Assembly (NCBI RefSeq): GCF_020906515.1
Contig: NC_085852.1
Coordinates: forward strand, 1,426,001-1,490,000
Direction: 5' to 3'
Length of the DNA stretch: 64,000 nt
Source of the DNA: Vanrija pseudolonga
Taxonomy: Eukaryota; Basidiomycota; Tremellomycetes; Trichosporonales; Trichosporonaceae
The notes beneath the pieces are model-generated. The model saw only the letters and a program-made list of their open reading frames with translations. It was not told the DNA's origin and did no database searches. Position 1 is the stretch's first letter. The number at the start of each line of letters is the position of its first letter. Both the position numbers and the translations under genes were made by a program. Shown piece after piece: positions 12,451-22,543 of the stretch.

Positions 12451-13774
12451 TTAAAACTCGTGGTTGAAGACGTCGTCGGGGTTGTTCGACTTCTTCTGTT
12501 GCTGCTGCTGCTGGCCCGACTGCTGCGACCGCTGGTCACGTGAGTCGATGCTGCTGTTGTCGTCGTAGCTGCTGCTGCTGGGCTTCTTGTTGCGGCCGGT
12601 GCTGTTCTTGCGACGACCGTAGTCGCGGCCCCACTCAGGGACGTCGTCGTCGGTCGCGGCGGTTCCACCGGGAGGGTACGAGCCGTACGAGTCCGAGTCG
12701 TTGGTCGCCGACCGCGTGCGCTCCCAGCGGTCGCCGCTCTCAACCTGCTGCCGGCGCTTTGAGCGGCCATCACCAACGGTACCCTCAAAGTTGGCAGGGT
12801 AGTGCCAGTTGCGCTGGTTCGGAGCTTCGTCTGCGTCGTCGTCAGCGCGCGATTCATTGCGACGCTCCTCGGCACGTGTGTGCGTGCCAATGCCAAGCGA
12901 ACCTGTGCGTTCGCCATCGCACAGCCACAGCCCGCTATCGCCGCACTCACCCTCCTCGTTGTAGTAGTGCTCGTCCTCGCGGTCCCAGAGACCCTCGGTA
13001 CGACGCTGGTTCTGCTTGGGCTTGGTGGCATCCCAGTTGGGGCCCTCCTCGCCATCGGCAAGCTCCTGTCCAACCAATGTCGACTCGGGCAGACGCTCAT
13101 CGTAGCGCTTTGACCACGCCGACTTTTGAGCACGGCGGTTCTGGTTGGCAGGGTCGACCAGTCCGTAGCGGATGGCCCACTTGGGGGTACGTGCTTTGTT
13201 CGAGCTGTCAAGGGTCAGCACCTCGTGTGCTAGCTTGCAGGTCTGCTTGCTCGCGTGCCTGTGCGGGCTACGTACTTGTTACGAATATTTTGGATGTAAA
13301 AGCTGTTCGTTAGTCCTTGCTCTGTGCGAGCAGTGCTCACTTGTGGCCGTGACCGGGGATATCTTGGAGGTGTCAGCGTGAACGAACAATGAACACAGCC
13401 ACTGGCACCACTCACATCCACAGAGCGTCAGAACCTTGGGCGCAAGTTAGCATGAACGATTCGGCGCGTGCTGGTTTGCTTGGCAGCAGTAGATATGAAA
13501 CTCACGATATTGATGAAGAACTACGTCGCCGTCGTCGTCAGTGTTTACAAGAACGCGTAGAGAGGAGGAACACTCACGTCTCTGCCAATACCGAAACGCG
13601 CGGCGACGGCTTCGGAGCGTGTTAGTGTCGTGTCGACGACGATCATGGCGTGTGGGTCGACTCACCAAGCGGTGGTAAGAGCCAACCAAGGAAGAAGAGG
13701 ACGACCTGGAAGCCGTGGTGTGTCTTGGGCTTGAGCGATACCTTGCCCTTGGGGAGGTAGTGGTTGTACGACAT
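12451..13774 (-). CDS. PMP3/SNA-family small membrane protein with long hydrophilic tail
   Basis: Seven exons: 13666-13774, 13578-13609, 13506-13520, 13416-13434, 13341-13362, 13276-13302 and 12451-13204, totalling 325 codons. The spliced N-terminal 90 residues read as a PMP3 (UPF0057) module: VVLFFLGWLLPPLAVAARFG, then GRDFFINIVLTLCGYIPGHG, then HNFYIQNIRNN. That gives two membrane helices, the LPPLAV turn and the GYIPGHxHxFY signature. In fungi, PMP3 is a plasma-membrane proteolipid affecting cation sensitivity, and SNA3/SNA4 are vacuolar-sorted relatives with longer tails. The rest is a ~235-residue hydrophilic, Asp/Asn/Gln/Arg-rich tail with a Q-run near the end. Frame closes exactly across all six introns. 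A 48-nt in-frame intron-like segment lies in the last exon (12903-12950). The family call is strong; localisation is by homology. Confidence 0.85.
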
Positions 13775-15362
13775 GGTGTCGTCGGAGGAGCTAGATGCTC
13801 AGGCGTGGGTGAACGTGCGGTTGTGAGACGAAGTGGGAGGGGAATGGCGATGGTGATGGGGGCTGGAGACTGCGCAACGGGGCGCGAGGCGCGTGATGTC
13901 GGCCGAGGGGCTTGCGGTGTGAATGCTAGGTTGTTGCGCGATGCACCTCTGTGCGTGCAATGCCAGGGAGAGAATGAAGATGGTCGGACTGGCTGGCTGA
14001 CTGCTATGAAATGAAACGATGAAAGTGATGAAGCTGTGTTAGAAGTAGAGATGTGCAGGAGGAGGAGGAGCAAGTGGATGGATGGATATGCGTGTGGGGT
14101 TGCCAGTTGCCAGCATGGGGCCGAGGGCCGAGGGGGAGAGAGGCAGGACGAGGCAGGAACGGCGACGACGAAGCCTCCGCTTGGCTTTGGCTTGAAGCAG
14201 TTCAGTGGCGCGCGCCGGCGGAGGCGTGGTACAGTCACAGCCAGCATCGCCCATGCGGTATGCTCTCTCACTTTCCAGGTCCGGCTCGCGGCGGCAATAG
14301 CGGGCGGAGTGAGTGGGGGGAGGGGGCTCTCGGTGAGTTAGGGAAGCGAATACCGCAACGGGGCAATGAGCGTGATACGACTCCTAATCCCGTGGCTTAT
14401 TTCGAGTTGTAATGGGCATCGACGGTGAATTTGGTCCCGCTGGTGTGGGGACCCCGCACAAAGAAGAGTGGAGGATCTCACTGTATTGTCCCTCTCGCAC
14501 ATTGTCTCGAGGTCGATTCGTCGCGCCGCGCGCCAGCAAGGAGCAGAGGGAGGGGAGCTGGTTATTAGGGGACGGCGTGTAATATGCCTAGGGACGTCGT
14601 CGTCAAACGTGGTCTCGGCGAGCCGATGGACTCGAGGGCACACACCGAGGCGACGGGCGCAGCGCACAGACCGCGTTGCTGCCTGCTGCTCAAACGCCGA
14701 GCGCTTGCTTGCTTCTCACCCAGCCCAGCCCAGCGCGCCAGCCAGCGTTATCGCACGCCAAATCCGCTGTGCGCCATTTGCCGCACCGCTTGTCCTGCCC
14801 TCCGCGCCCCCCGCCTTGCTTCTCGGTCGCCCCCCTCATCACCGCGCGCACCGCCCTGACCCGCCTGACGACGGACGGAGCGTTGCTGGCCCGGCGAGTC
14901 ATCCTGACTGGGTGCCGCTGTTTTCGCTCTCCGCATTCCCCCTCCACCGCCTTGGACCACTTTGCGGCCACAGCCTTCCTTGTTCGCCTCCACCTTGTTC
15001 ACTCATTGACCGTGCATGCAGCAGCGGCATCTCATCCACTCACTCTGCACACCCTCGCAACCCTTGTGGCCACTCACTCCCTACTCCTTGACCTCCCTGT
15101 TGTTAATGTCCCAGCTCCCAGATCTTTGGGACCAACACCTCTCCCACGACTCACACTCGAAAGGAAGGCTCGAGGCCAGGACGGACGCCCATCAAAGGAA
15201 AGAAGTCGGTGCGGTCATTCTCCGTGCTTCAAGCGGCGCAAACGCCTGACCGTGTTCTGACACCTTGCTGCAGCGCTCGAGTCAGCAGAGCACGCTCTCG
15301 CCACCACGAACTGAGGGGCGCCGATACATATACCCTACCCTCGCATCGACCCCCCCACCAAA
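13775..15362. other. Divergent intergenic region, 1.6 kb
   Basis: This is the shared upstream region of the PMP3-like gene (minus) and the UPF0658 gene (plus). It has an AGG-rich tract near 14057-14073 and pyrimidine-rich DNA close to 15363. Several open frames exist, but their composition follows base bias rather than protein sequence. Confidence 0.5.
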
Positions 15363-17006
15363 ATGTACCCCCAGCCATATCGCGAGCTGAGTAACCACGA
15401 CTTTGACATGGGCGACTCTTTGCTCTCCCCCGAGCAAGGCGAGGGCGGGGCTCGAGACATGAAGCACAGCAACTCGTTCAAGTCGACATTCTCACGCTTC
15501 TCCCGCAACTCCAAGGCGTCGGCGATGTCCAGTGCGAGCCGAACGAGGATGCTGACTCGTGCCGAGCGAGCCTACTTGATAATTGGTGAGCTTGACGATT
15601 GATGGCACTCGAGCTCATCCCGCAGCCGCACTGGAGGCTCTTATCGTCTCGGCCATCGCCTTCGCCGTGTTTGCCCTTGTCGAGGTGAGTGGCGTTCGGG
15701 GGCGACGCTGATCCCAGGCCCGGGTCACAGTGCAGAATGCAAAGGTCCGGACTGTACCAGTCTACCTGGTCATCTTCATTCTCGCAAGGTAGGATGAAGA
15801 AGACTTTGGCACATCTCACACACCCAGGCTGTTCTCATGCGTCTACTCGTTCGACGCCCTCAGCAGCCGCAACGTCATCCAGGTAGGCCGCAACCCCACC
15901 ACCCTCCTGACATGCAGCTCTGCCTGCACATCTTCTTCCAGGTGTGCATGCTCACGTATGCCATTCTCGAGATCCCCCAGACACGCAACGCCTTCAAGGG
16001 TCTGGACCTCCAGGACGGCTGTGTCATGCGCAACGGGGTCATGGTGAGTGTGGCACCAGACCTGTGCTAACCGCCCAGGACTGTGTCGGCCCAGGGTCAC
16101 TGTACAGCCTGCTCGAGAAGCTCATGATCGTGCCGCCTATTGTCATTGGCCTGGCCACCATCGCGTACGCTTTCCTCGCTCGCCACCTGTACTTTCAGTT
16201 CGGGTGGGCCCAGTTCAAGCTCGTGAACGCGTCGCTCGTCCTCAGGAAGCTACACCGTGACTACCAGCTGCAGGTTTCTCTGCTCAAACTGGTAGCGTAC
16301 TTTTCCACCGCGTTCTGCATTTCGGTAGGTCGACGACGACCCGCGTGTCGACTAACCCACCAGTACCTCATTCTCATCACCTCTGCCGAGCCCACGAGCG
16401 TCGAGTTGTAGGTCTTGGGTGTCGGAGCGCTTTCTGACATGCACAGCATCATCACCATCATCGCACTTCCACTCTCCCTCACGGCCCTGGGAGTGTGTGG
16501 TTGGGCCTTGAAGCACGAGAAGCTGTAGTGAGTGGCACTGGCTAAAGTGGCACAGCTAACCTTATAGCCCCATGGCTGCTTGCCTCATCCTGATGCTCGG
16601 TGGAGAGGCGTACTTTGTGTACAAACTTATCAGCTTGTGGATGCCCAAGACCGCTGGCCTGTACAAGAACACCAAGATCACCATGGCCGTGTTCTGTGAG
16701 TGGGGGCAGGAAGAAGCATCTAACATGCCCAGCGGTCTTCAGCGTGCTCATCTTCGCGTGCACCTTTGTCAATGGCTGCATCTGCATCAACAACTTTGGA
16801 AAAGGCCTCAAGGATGCTCATGGTGGGTGGAGGAGCCGAGGGGGGAGGACCCACTGACTCCTTGTGCAGAAGACCCGGAGAAGAACGAGGGCCTACTGGG
16901 GCTTGGACTACCTGCGATTGGACTCCCTGCGACCAATAAGACGGTCGGCTCGCCGATCGACAGCCCGTACGAGGTGGTGTCCCCTACAAAGCTTGTGATT
17001 GAATGA
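15363..17006 (+). CDS. UPF0658-type Golgi multi-pass membrane protein
   Basis: A heavily split gene with about ten exons. It opens with a hydrophilic Ser-rich N-terminus (MYPQPYRELSNHDFDMGDS). At least seven hydrophobic segments follow: ALEALIVSAIAFAVFALVE, VPVYLVIFILAR, LCLHIFFQVCMLTYAILEIP, IVPPIVIGLATIAYAFLA, LVAYFSTAFCIS, IITIIALPLSLTALGVCGW and MAACLILMLGGEAYFVYKL, then VFSVLIFACTFVNGCICINN. The block NAKVRTVPVYLVIFILAR with the downstream SFDALSSRNVIQ is what I associate with the fungal UPF0658 Golgi apparatus membrane protein family, whose biochemical function is unknown. Donors are mainly GTGAGT (15585, 15682). The stop TGA is at 17004-17006. I am sure it is a polytopic membrane protein and fairly sure of the family. 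Confidence 0.75.
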
Positions 17007-17510
17007 GAGGCGAAACGAGGCCAGGCGAGGTGGCATGTAGCGAAGGCCCAAAATATTACGACACAGATACACGGACGTTGTCAGCCTTGTGCCGCTGTGT
17101 CTATAGCGGCAGCGATGCATATGTATGATACGAGGGAGGGTGGAATGGCACAGCACGAGTACAACCAAGAGGCACATGGGTCGTCACAGGGATCTGGGGG
17201 TCGCGAATCGAGCTCGGGTCGTGAGATCGTCGGGGGTTCGTCAGCGTGTGTAACGTCGTAAGACATGTTTGTGGCGAGGTTCTTGTCGCCTTTTGCCGTG
17301 GCGAGAGTTGGCGAGATGCAGCGAAGCATTTGGCGAGGGCGAGCACGAGGCGAGCGCGCTGGGGGCGAGGGCGAGATCGCGATCGAAACGCACGAGCTCG
17401 GTGTCCCGTGCCTCGACGACGTCGACTGGCCGTAGGAGCCCAGGGAACGAACCAGAAGGTGTAGTGAAATGGCGAGGGGCGAACGCGCTCGCCAAGTCGA
17501 GTCACCCGGC
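17007..17510. other. Intergenic, 0.5 kb, convergent
   Basis: Lies between the stop of the UPF0658 gene and the stop of the weak minus-strand gene. No feature was recognised; if the weak gene has further exons they would lie here. Confidence 0.4.
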
Positions 17511-18218
17511 TCAAGCCGAGCTCCAGCCCGAGAGATCCTCTGCACGCACCCAGTCCCACCCGCCCTCGATCGTGCGGTGTTTGGTGAGCACTGCGCGACG
17601 CTTCTTCTTCTTCCGCGGGGCAGAATTGAGGGGGTCGAGCGCGGCAGCGGTGGTGCACAAGGCCGGGCCAGCGAGGAACTCGAGGGCCGAGAGGGTCGTC
17701 GCTGTCGTCGTCGACACGGTCGCGCTCTCGTGGCTCTCGTCGCTGCTTGGCCGCTTGTCGTCGTCGCCGCCGTCGTCGTCGTCATCGTCGTCGAACAGGT
17801 GCAGCCCGAGGCTCGCGGCCGGCTCCTCGCGCAGGCGCGGCAACCCGTCACCCAGCAAAGGGGGGTACGAGCGCGGCCGGGGCCGTCTCTCGCCGCGGCC
17901 CGCGCGCGAGCCTGCGCTGCGGAGCGAGAGCTGCCGCTCGGGGTGGTGGCGCGCGTCCCGGTCGTACGGGTACGCTTTGAAGCGCGCGCTTGCGCGGCGA
18001 CTCGGTGTGCGCGGGCGCGCGCGCCGTACGCTTGACGTGGAGCGAAGCAGCGTGTCGGGGCTCGCTGCGGACGCGGCGAGGCTCGCAGCGGCCAGCGGAC
18101 GCGGGTGCGAGATCACGAGCGTGCGCTGGCTCTGCGCCGGGCTCGGCGGCAGCACGGCGGGGGAGGCGCGCCGCAGCCGCCCGAGGCGGAAGTACGGGAG
18201 GGAGAGGACGGCGCCCAT
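17511..18218 (-). CDS. Uncharacterised protein with myristoylation-type N-terminus (weak)
   Basis: A single open frame of 235 codons whose product I do not recognise. It starts MGAVLSLPYF, which fits the N-myristoylation rule (Gly2, Ser6). It continues with an Arg/Ser/Ala-rich region, a short run of seven Asp, one hydrophobic-ish patch (TLSALEFLAGPALCTTAAAL), a basic cluster RKKKKRR, and ends GWDWVRAEDLSGWSSA. The basic cluster could be a nuclear or membrane-surface signal. Against it: the opposite strand is also open here (17269-18336), the region is very GC-rich, and the composition is biased. A donor-like GTGCGT follows the GWDW codons, so the C-terminus could differ. Treat it as a candidate gene only. 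Confidence 0.35.
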   Translation of the reverse strand: MGAVLSLPYFRLGRLRRASPAVLPPSPAQSQRTLVISHPRPLAAASLAASAASPDTLLRSTSSVRRARPRTPSRRASARFKAYPYDRDARHHPERQLSLRSAGSRAGRGERRPRPRSYPPLLGDGLPRLREEPAASLGLHLFDDDDDDDGGDDDKRPSSDESHESATVSTTTATTLSALEFLAGPALCTTAAALDPLNSAPRKKKKRRAVLTKHRTIEGGWDWVRAEDLSGWSSA

Positions 18219-18759
18219 TTGGCGGCTCGGCGCCAGTGAGCGCTGTCGGCGGCGAGGGGGGGATGATGGGTGGTGGGGCAGTTCGTGCCTGCGTGTTGTG
18301 TTTGTTTTGTTCAAGTTGTCAAAGGAGAGTGTGTGAATGTGTTTGTAACGTCGCAATCAATCGCTGCAGGGTGGCAACGGACGGCGTCCCTTTGAGACGC
18401 AGTGTCCAGCCACAAGGGAGGGAGGTGGGGGGAGGGAGTGGGCACGGACGAGCGGGGGGCGGGGGTGTGATCGGGGTGTGACCGGGGCGTGATGAGGTCG
18501 GTGTGGTGATCGCGGCCACGGCTGACATAGCTGCGGTGGTAGTCGTCGCTGTCGCCGCCGTCGTCGCCGAGGTGACCGACGCGACGCACCGAGACCAGAA
18601 CCAGAAGCAGAACGACACACCCACTCACCCCTTGCCCTCTTGTCAACAAACGACCCGGAGAACCCGACACTACGGCCCCCGCCACGCCCTGTGCCTGAGC
18701 CCGGCTGCGCCCCGCCCGCAGCGCCCTTAGCCGACCGAGATCCGCCGAAAGCCATCGGC
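18219..18759. other. Intergenic, 0.54 kb
   Basis: Upstream of the weak minus-strand gene and ahead of the tRNA. It is GT-rich and then GAC/GTC-rich. No recognised feature. Confidence 0.4.
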
Positions 18760-18843
18760 GGGCGTATGGTGTAGCGGTTGCATTTCTCATTTGCAGTGTC
18801 CACTTCATTGAGACGGTCCAGGGTTCAAACCCCTGTGCGTCCA
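18760..18843 (+). tRNA. tRNA-Ala(UGC) with a 12-nt intron
   Basis: Full cloverleaf by eye. The acceptor stem GGGCGTA (18760-18766) pairs with TGCGTCC (18836-18842), followed by discriminator A. It contains the G3:U70 wobble pair that identifies alanine tRNAs. The D arm is 18769-18783 (GTGT with GCAT). The anticodon stem TCTCA (18785-18789) pairs with TGAGA (18809-18813). The anticodon TGC is at 18792-18794, with a 12-nt intron (18796-18807) at the canonical 37/38 position. The variable loop is CGGTC, and the T arm is CAGGG-TTCAAAC-CCCTG (18819-18835). All arms close, so the call is strong. Confidence 0.9.
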
Positions 18844-19163
18844 CGAACGGTTGAAAATGACCAATGTTTTTGGCAGGTGTCGGTGCAGCATGAGTTGCAG
18901 CGTGAGTTGCAGCGTGGAGAGCGCAGAGCGGCATCGGCGTTCGGCGCGGATCCTTCTCGGCGTCGGGCGTCACTGCTGACGAACTCTGCTGATGAACTCT
19001 GCTGATGAACGTGCAGGGCGCTCGCTGTGTGTGTGTTCAACGAACGCGGGGCCAAATCCCTCCGCTCGCCGTCGCCACCCAAATGTCCAAAGTCGGCGTC
19101 GTCGCAACAACAGCAACTCAGTCTTGACAATCACCCTCGTCGTCTCAACCACAAGCAAGCGCG
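18844..19163. other. Intergenic, 0.32 kb
   Basis: Between the tRNA and the G-patch gene. It contains two short tandem duplications: a 12-nt 'gagttgcagcgt' unit near 18891-18914 and a repeated 'gaactctgctgat' near 18980-19006. Otherwise promoter space. Confidence 0.5.
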
Positions 19164-20261
19164 ATGGAAGCGGCTGCCGACGAAGCAGCGCCCCGACATC
19201 GCGGGCTGGGCTTCTTCCCCGAGGCCAAGGTGATCCGGGACGACAACCCTGGCTGGCGGCGAGCCGGCGTCGAGCAGCAAGCAGACGCCTGGAGCCAGTG
19301 GAAGGACTGGCACACGAACGCGTCCGGCCACGGGGGGCAGACGCGCCTCCCGCCCGTGTTTGTCCGCGCGGAGGGGAGCTACGACGAGCTCGGGCGCTCC
19401 GTCGTGGACGGGTTTGGCGTGGACGTCGACGAGGGCGAGGTCGACGCCGACGAGGGCAAGGAGAAGGGACGCGACGTCGCCGACTGGTATCGCTCCCTCT
19501 CTCGCGCGAGCAGTACCCCGAAGGGGATCTCGACGCCGCAGCCCGTAACGGCGCCCAAGCCGCCAGATCCAGTGCCGGAGGCAGCGCCGCCGCCGCCCGA
19601 CAAGCCACCACCGCCGACGGCGGCGGCCGCGCCGCTCCGCATCCACTCGTCGGAATGGTTCATCCGCCGCGCGCTGGCGTCAAAGGCCAAGTCGGCCTCG
19701 GGCTCTCCAGCACCATCTGCGCCCCCGCCGCCCCGCTCGTCAATCGGCGCACTGCTCAATATCGACGCCGCGAAGCCGCCGCCCGCGCCCAAGCCGCGAT
19801 ATGTCCTCGGGCCGGAGAACGCAGGGTATGGTCGGCTCGCGGCGCTCGGGTGGGCGGGCAGGGGGCTGGGCAAGCCTGTCGAGGGGGCGACTCCGCCGCC
19901 GGTGGAGAATAAGCGCAAGCCCGTCGTCGACGCGGACGGCACGGTCGACCTCACCGGCGTCCCGTCCGACTCCTCGGACGAGGACGACGACAGCGAGCCC
20001 GAAGCCCCCTCCGGGCCAGGCCGCACAGCACCCATCGCGACGGCGCTCAAGCTCGACCGTGCCGGCCTCGGCCGCAAGGCGCCGCCGGCAAAAGTCACCC
20101 ACTCGGCGGCGGAGATCGAGGCCGCGCAGCGGCGCGCGCGCCGGCACAAGGCGCCTGCTGCTGGCGGCGAGATGGGCAAGAAGCAGAAGGTCAAGTGGGC
20201 GCAGCGGGAGCGGCAGGAGCGCGAGAGTCGGAAACGCATCGCGGCGTTGTTGAACGGCTGA
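19164..20261 (+). CDS. G-patch domain protein
   Basis: An uninterrupted frame of 365 codons. The G-patch motif is at about residues 212-240: YVLGPENAGYGRLAALGWAG, continuing RGLGKPVEG, followed by PIATALKLDRAGLG, the usual downstream extension. The N-terminus has a conserved-looking GLGFFPEAKVIRDDNPGW segment. The middle is Pro/Ala-rich low complexity. The C-terminus is strongly basic, with KKQKVKWAQRERQERESRKR before the final residues IAALLNG. G-patch proteins usually stimulate DEAH-box RNA helicases in splicing or ribosome assembly; which helicase this one serves cannot be told. Lack of introns is unusual here, since nearly every neighbour is split. The start at 19164 is the first ATG in frame and sits 18 nt after a CTCGTCGTC tract. 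Confidence 0.8.
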   Translation: MEAAADEAAPRHRGLGFFPEAKVIRDDNPGWRRAGVEQQADAWSQWKDWHTNASGHGGQTRLPPVFVRAEGSYDELGRSVVDGFGVDVDEGEVDADEGKEKGRDVADWYRSLSRASSTPKGISTPQPVTAPKPPDPVPEAAPPPPDKPPPPTAAAAPLRIHSSEWFIRRALASKAKSASGSPAPSAPPPPRSSIGALLNIDAAKPPPAPKPRYVLGPENAGYGRLAALGWAGRGLGKPVEGATPPPVENKRKPVVDADGTVDLTGVPSDSSDEDDDSEPEAPSGPGRTAPIATALKLDRAGLGRKAPPAKVTHSAAEIEAAQRRARRHKAPAAGGEMGKKQKVKWAQRERQERESRKRIAALLNG

Positions 20262-20581
20262 GACGCCGCCCCCAGCTCCGAGACACACGCCGCGCTACAC
20301 GACGCGAGGCAGGACGACGACGACCACCACCACCACCACCACAGACACATACACCACAACACACCACAACACACCACAACACACCACAACACACCACAAC
20401 ACACCACAACACACCACAACACACCACAACACACCACAACACACCACAACACACCACAACACACCACAACACACCACAACACACCACAACACACCACAAC
20501 ACACCCCTCCCCCCCCACCCCCCCACTGTACACTACGCATTGTCCATGTCATTGTTGTTCCTACTGTCGATACGGCACACC
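20262..20581. other. Convergent intergenic spacer holding the minisatellite
   Basis: Shared 3' flank of the G-patch gene (plus) and the carboxypeptidase gene (minus). It consists of a GAC/ACC trinucleotide tract (about 20312-20341), the 10-bp minisatellite, and a C-rich tail at 20502-20525. Confidence 0.8.
20351..20500. repeat. 10-bp minisatellite, ACACCACAAC x 15
   Basis: Fifteen identical tandem copies of ACACCACAAC, read directly with no mismatch, then a partial copy. The repeat is strand-asymmetric: the plus strand has no G and the minus strand no C. On the minus strand it keeps frames open as Cys/Val/Trp-rich nonsense, which is not taken as coding. Confidence 0.98.
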
Positions 20582-22543
20582 CTAGTCAAACCGCGCCCCG
20601 GGGCGCGTGTCGCCGTCGGTATAAGCCGTCTGGTCGTTGGGGCCAAAGCCCTCGCGGTGGCCGAGGAGCCACTCGAGGTGCATGACGGATGCGCGGCCCT
20701 GCTGCTCGGGTACCGAGTGGCCCGCCTGCAGCTGGTGGACCCACACGAGGCCGCGCTCCTTTGTGTACGTGCCCATCGGGCCCTGGCCGCCGAAGAACGG
20801 CGCGGGTGGGGGGAATCCGATGGAAAAGGTGAGGTCGATAAACTGCCTCTCCATCATCTGCACGAAGAATGTGTCGGCCGGCTTGGACTGCAGGCCGAGC
20901 TGGCCGCCCCACGTCATGTTCTGGATGGCGAGGAGCGTGCCTTCAGGCGGGATGTTGCCGTCGAGGTCGCCGTTAATCATGATGACGCGCTGCGTCGCGT
21001 CGATGACCTGCGGGAGGACGTGCTGGGTCGGGGGAAGCGACTCGTCATTTCGCCAGGCGTCATCGGCACCGACCAGCACGCCTCGGGTACACATGGTGAA
21101 CCGCTTTGACGTCGGCGCATGCAGTGCCTTGACCACTTCGGGCCGCTCAAAGTAGAGCGTCTTGCCAATGTAGCTGCCCGGCACAAAGTTGTTGCCAAAG
21201 AGGCCAAAGACCTCGTCGTCTGGCACAGGGCACTGGCGGTTCTGAAATCGGTCAGCAGCCGAGCTCGTGCCTGCTTCCACTCACAATGTTGTTTTGATCA
21301 AAGCAGACGTTTCGCTTGACGGCCGAAAACATGACCTCGCCAGACAGATAGCAGGCCTGGTTGAGCCCTTCTCCCACGGGCTGGGGACCCGGGGGCGGGA
21401 AGGTCATGTACTTGTCGAACCACGCAGTAAAGCCACATCGGTCTGCCTGCGCCTGGAGCGAGGCAATCTTCTCGTCCGGGAACGCATAGTAGTCGCGCTT
21501 GCGCTTGGCAAAGGGTAGCGCGGGAAGGTTGTCTTGCTGCGAGAGTTCGTCGCCAATGGAGGCAGAATAGATGAGGCTGCCCTTGAGGTCGTATGTGGCT
21601 TTGTCCGCGCGGTTGAGGAACTCGGCAGAGATGTAGGGCACCCAGCGTCCACCGTAGCTCTCGCCTGTGACGAAAATCCTGTAGTTCTTGATTCCAAACT
21701 TGTTCTGGAACTCCTTGAACCAGTCGGCGAACTGGACCGCGACGTCGGCCGACGACTTGGCAGTGGGCGTGCCGGTCGAGAAACCGGTGCCGACGGGCTG
21801 GTCGACGCTGGGGCGTCAGGCGCGCCTCAGCAGGGCCACTCGACTCACAATAGCACGTTGGTCAACTTGCTCCAGGCATACGGGTTTTCGCGGGCCTTGA
21901 TCTGGCCCTCGGCCCACATGATGGGGCCAATCTCGCGCATGAAGCCGAACAGGGACGAGCAGCCCGGTCCGCCAGTCAGCCAGATTGTCAACTCGTCGAC
22001 CGGGGCGCCGTCCTTGGGCTTGAAGACGTAGAAGAGCGTGTCGTTGGGCTTGGAGGGGTTGATGGCAATGTTGCCAGAGTACATCTCGCCAAAGTCGTAG
22101 TCGATGTCCGGGAGGGAAGTGGTGAGGGCGTCTGGGACGGATGTCAGCCGTGCTCTAGCGTGCGGTTGCTGCGCAATCCGCCACACTGTTCCCGCCACAT
22201 GCCACCAAACCAACTCACCCTTGGTGCAGTCCTTGTAGTACCGGAAACAAGTGGTGTTGACCGGCTTCTCAGGCTTGGGCTTGCACTTGCCGTGGCCATT
22301 GCCCTTGCCTTTACCGTGCTTTTCCTTGCCCTTGCCCTTGCCGTGGCCCTTGCCATGGCCATAGTCACCACCGCGGCGCTCGAGGCTCGGCGGGGCAGCG
22401 TTGTTCTCCTCCACCGTCGGCCACGACCACAGCGGGTCGATGGGGAACTTCCACTCGGTAGCGGCGTCGGTGGAGGCCTGCGCGCCCGTGAGGGGGCCGA
22501 GGGCCGCGATGCCCAGTGCGGCGAGGAGCGCGACGGGCTTCAT
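20582..22543 (-). CDS. Secreted/vacuolar serine carboxypeptidase (S10 family)
   Basis: An S10 serine carboxypeptidase, which removes C-terminal residues from peptides at acid pH in the vacuole or outside the cell. The start is at 22543, giving a signal peptide (MKPVALLAALGIAALGPLTG, cut near AQA-S). Four exons. Motifs in order: LTIWLTGGPGCSSLFGF, VTGESYGGRWVPYISAEFLN with the nucleophile Ser, MINGDLDGNIPPEGT with the catalytic Asp region, and WVHQLQAGHSVPEQQ with the catalytic His. Several Cys follow the expected pattern. A stretch of Gly, Lys and His repeats (residues 61-90) follows a dibasic ERR site, so it may be a propeptide; this is unusual for S10 enzymes. Stop at 20582-20584. Confidence 0.92.

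Noticed and set aside
17269-18336. 355-codon plus-strand frame opposite the weak orphan
   Set aside because: Arg/Ser/Ala-rich with no hydrophobic core or motif; it looks like the complement of biased DNA.
20295-20552. Cys/Val/Trp repeat 'protein' on the minus strand
   Set aside because: It is only the 10-bp minisatellite read in three frames.
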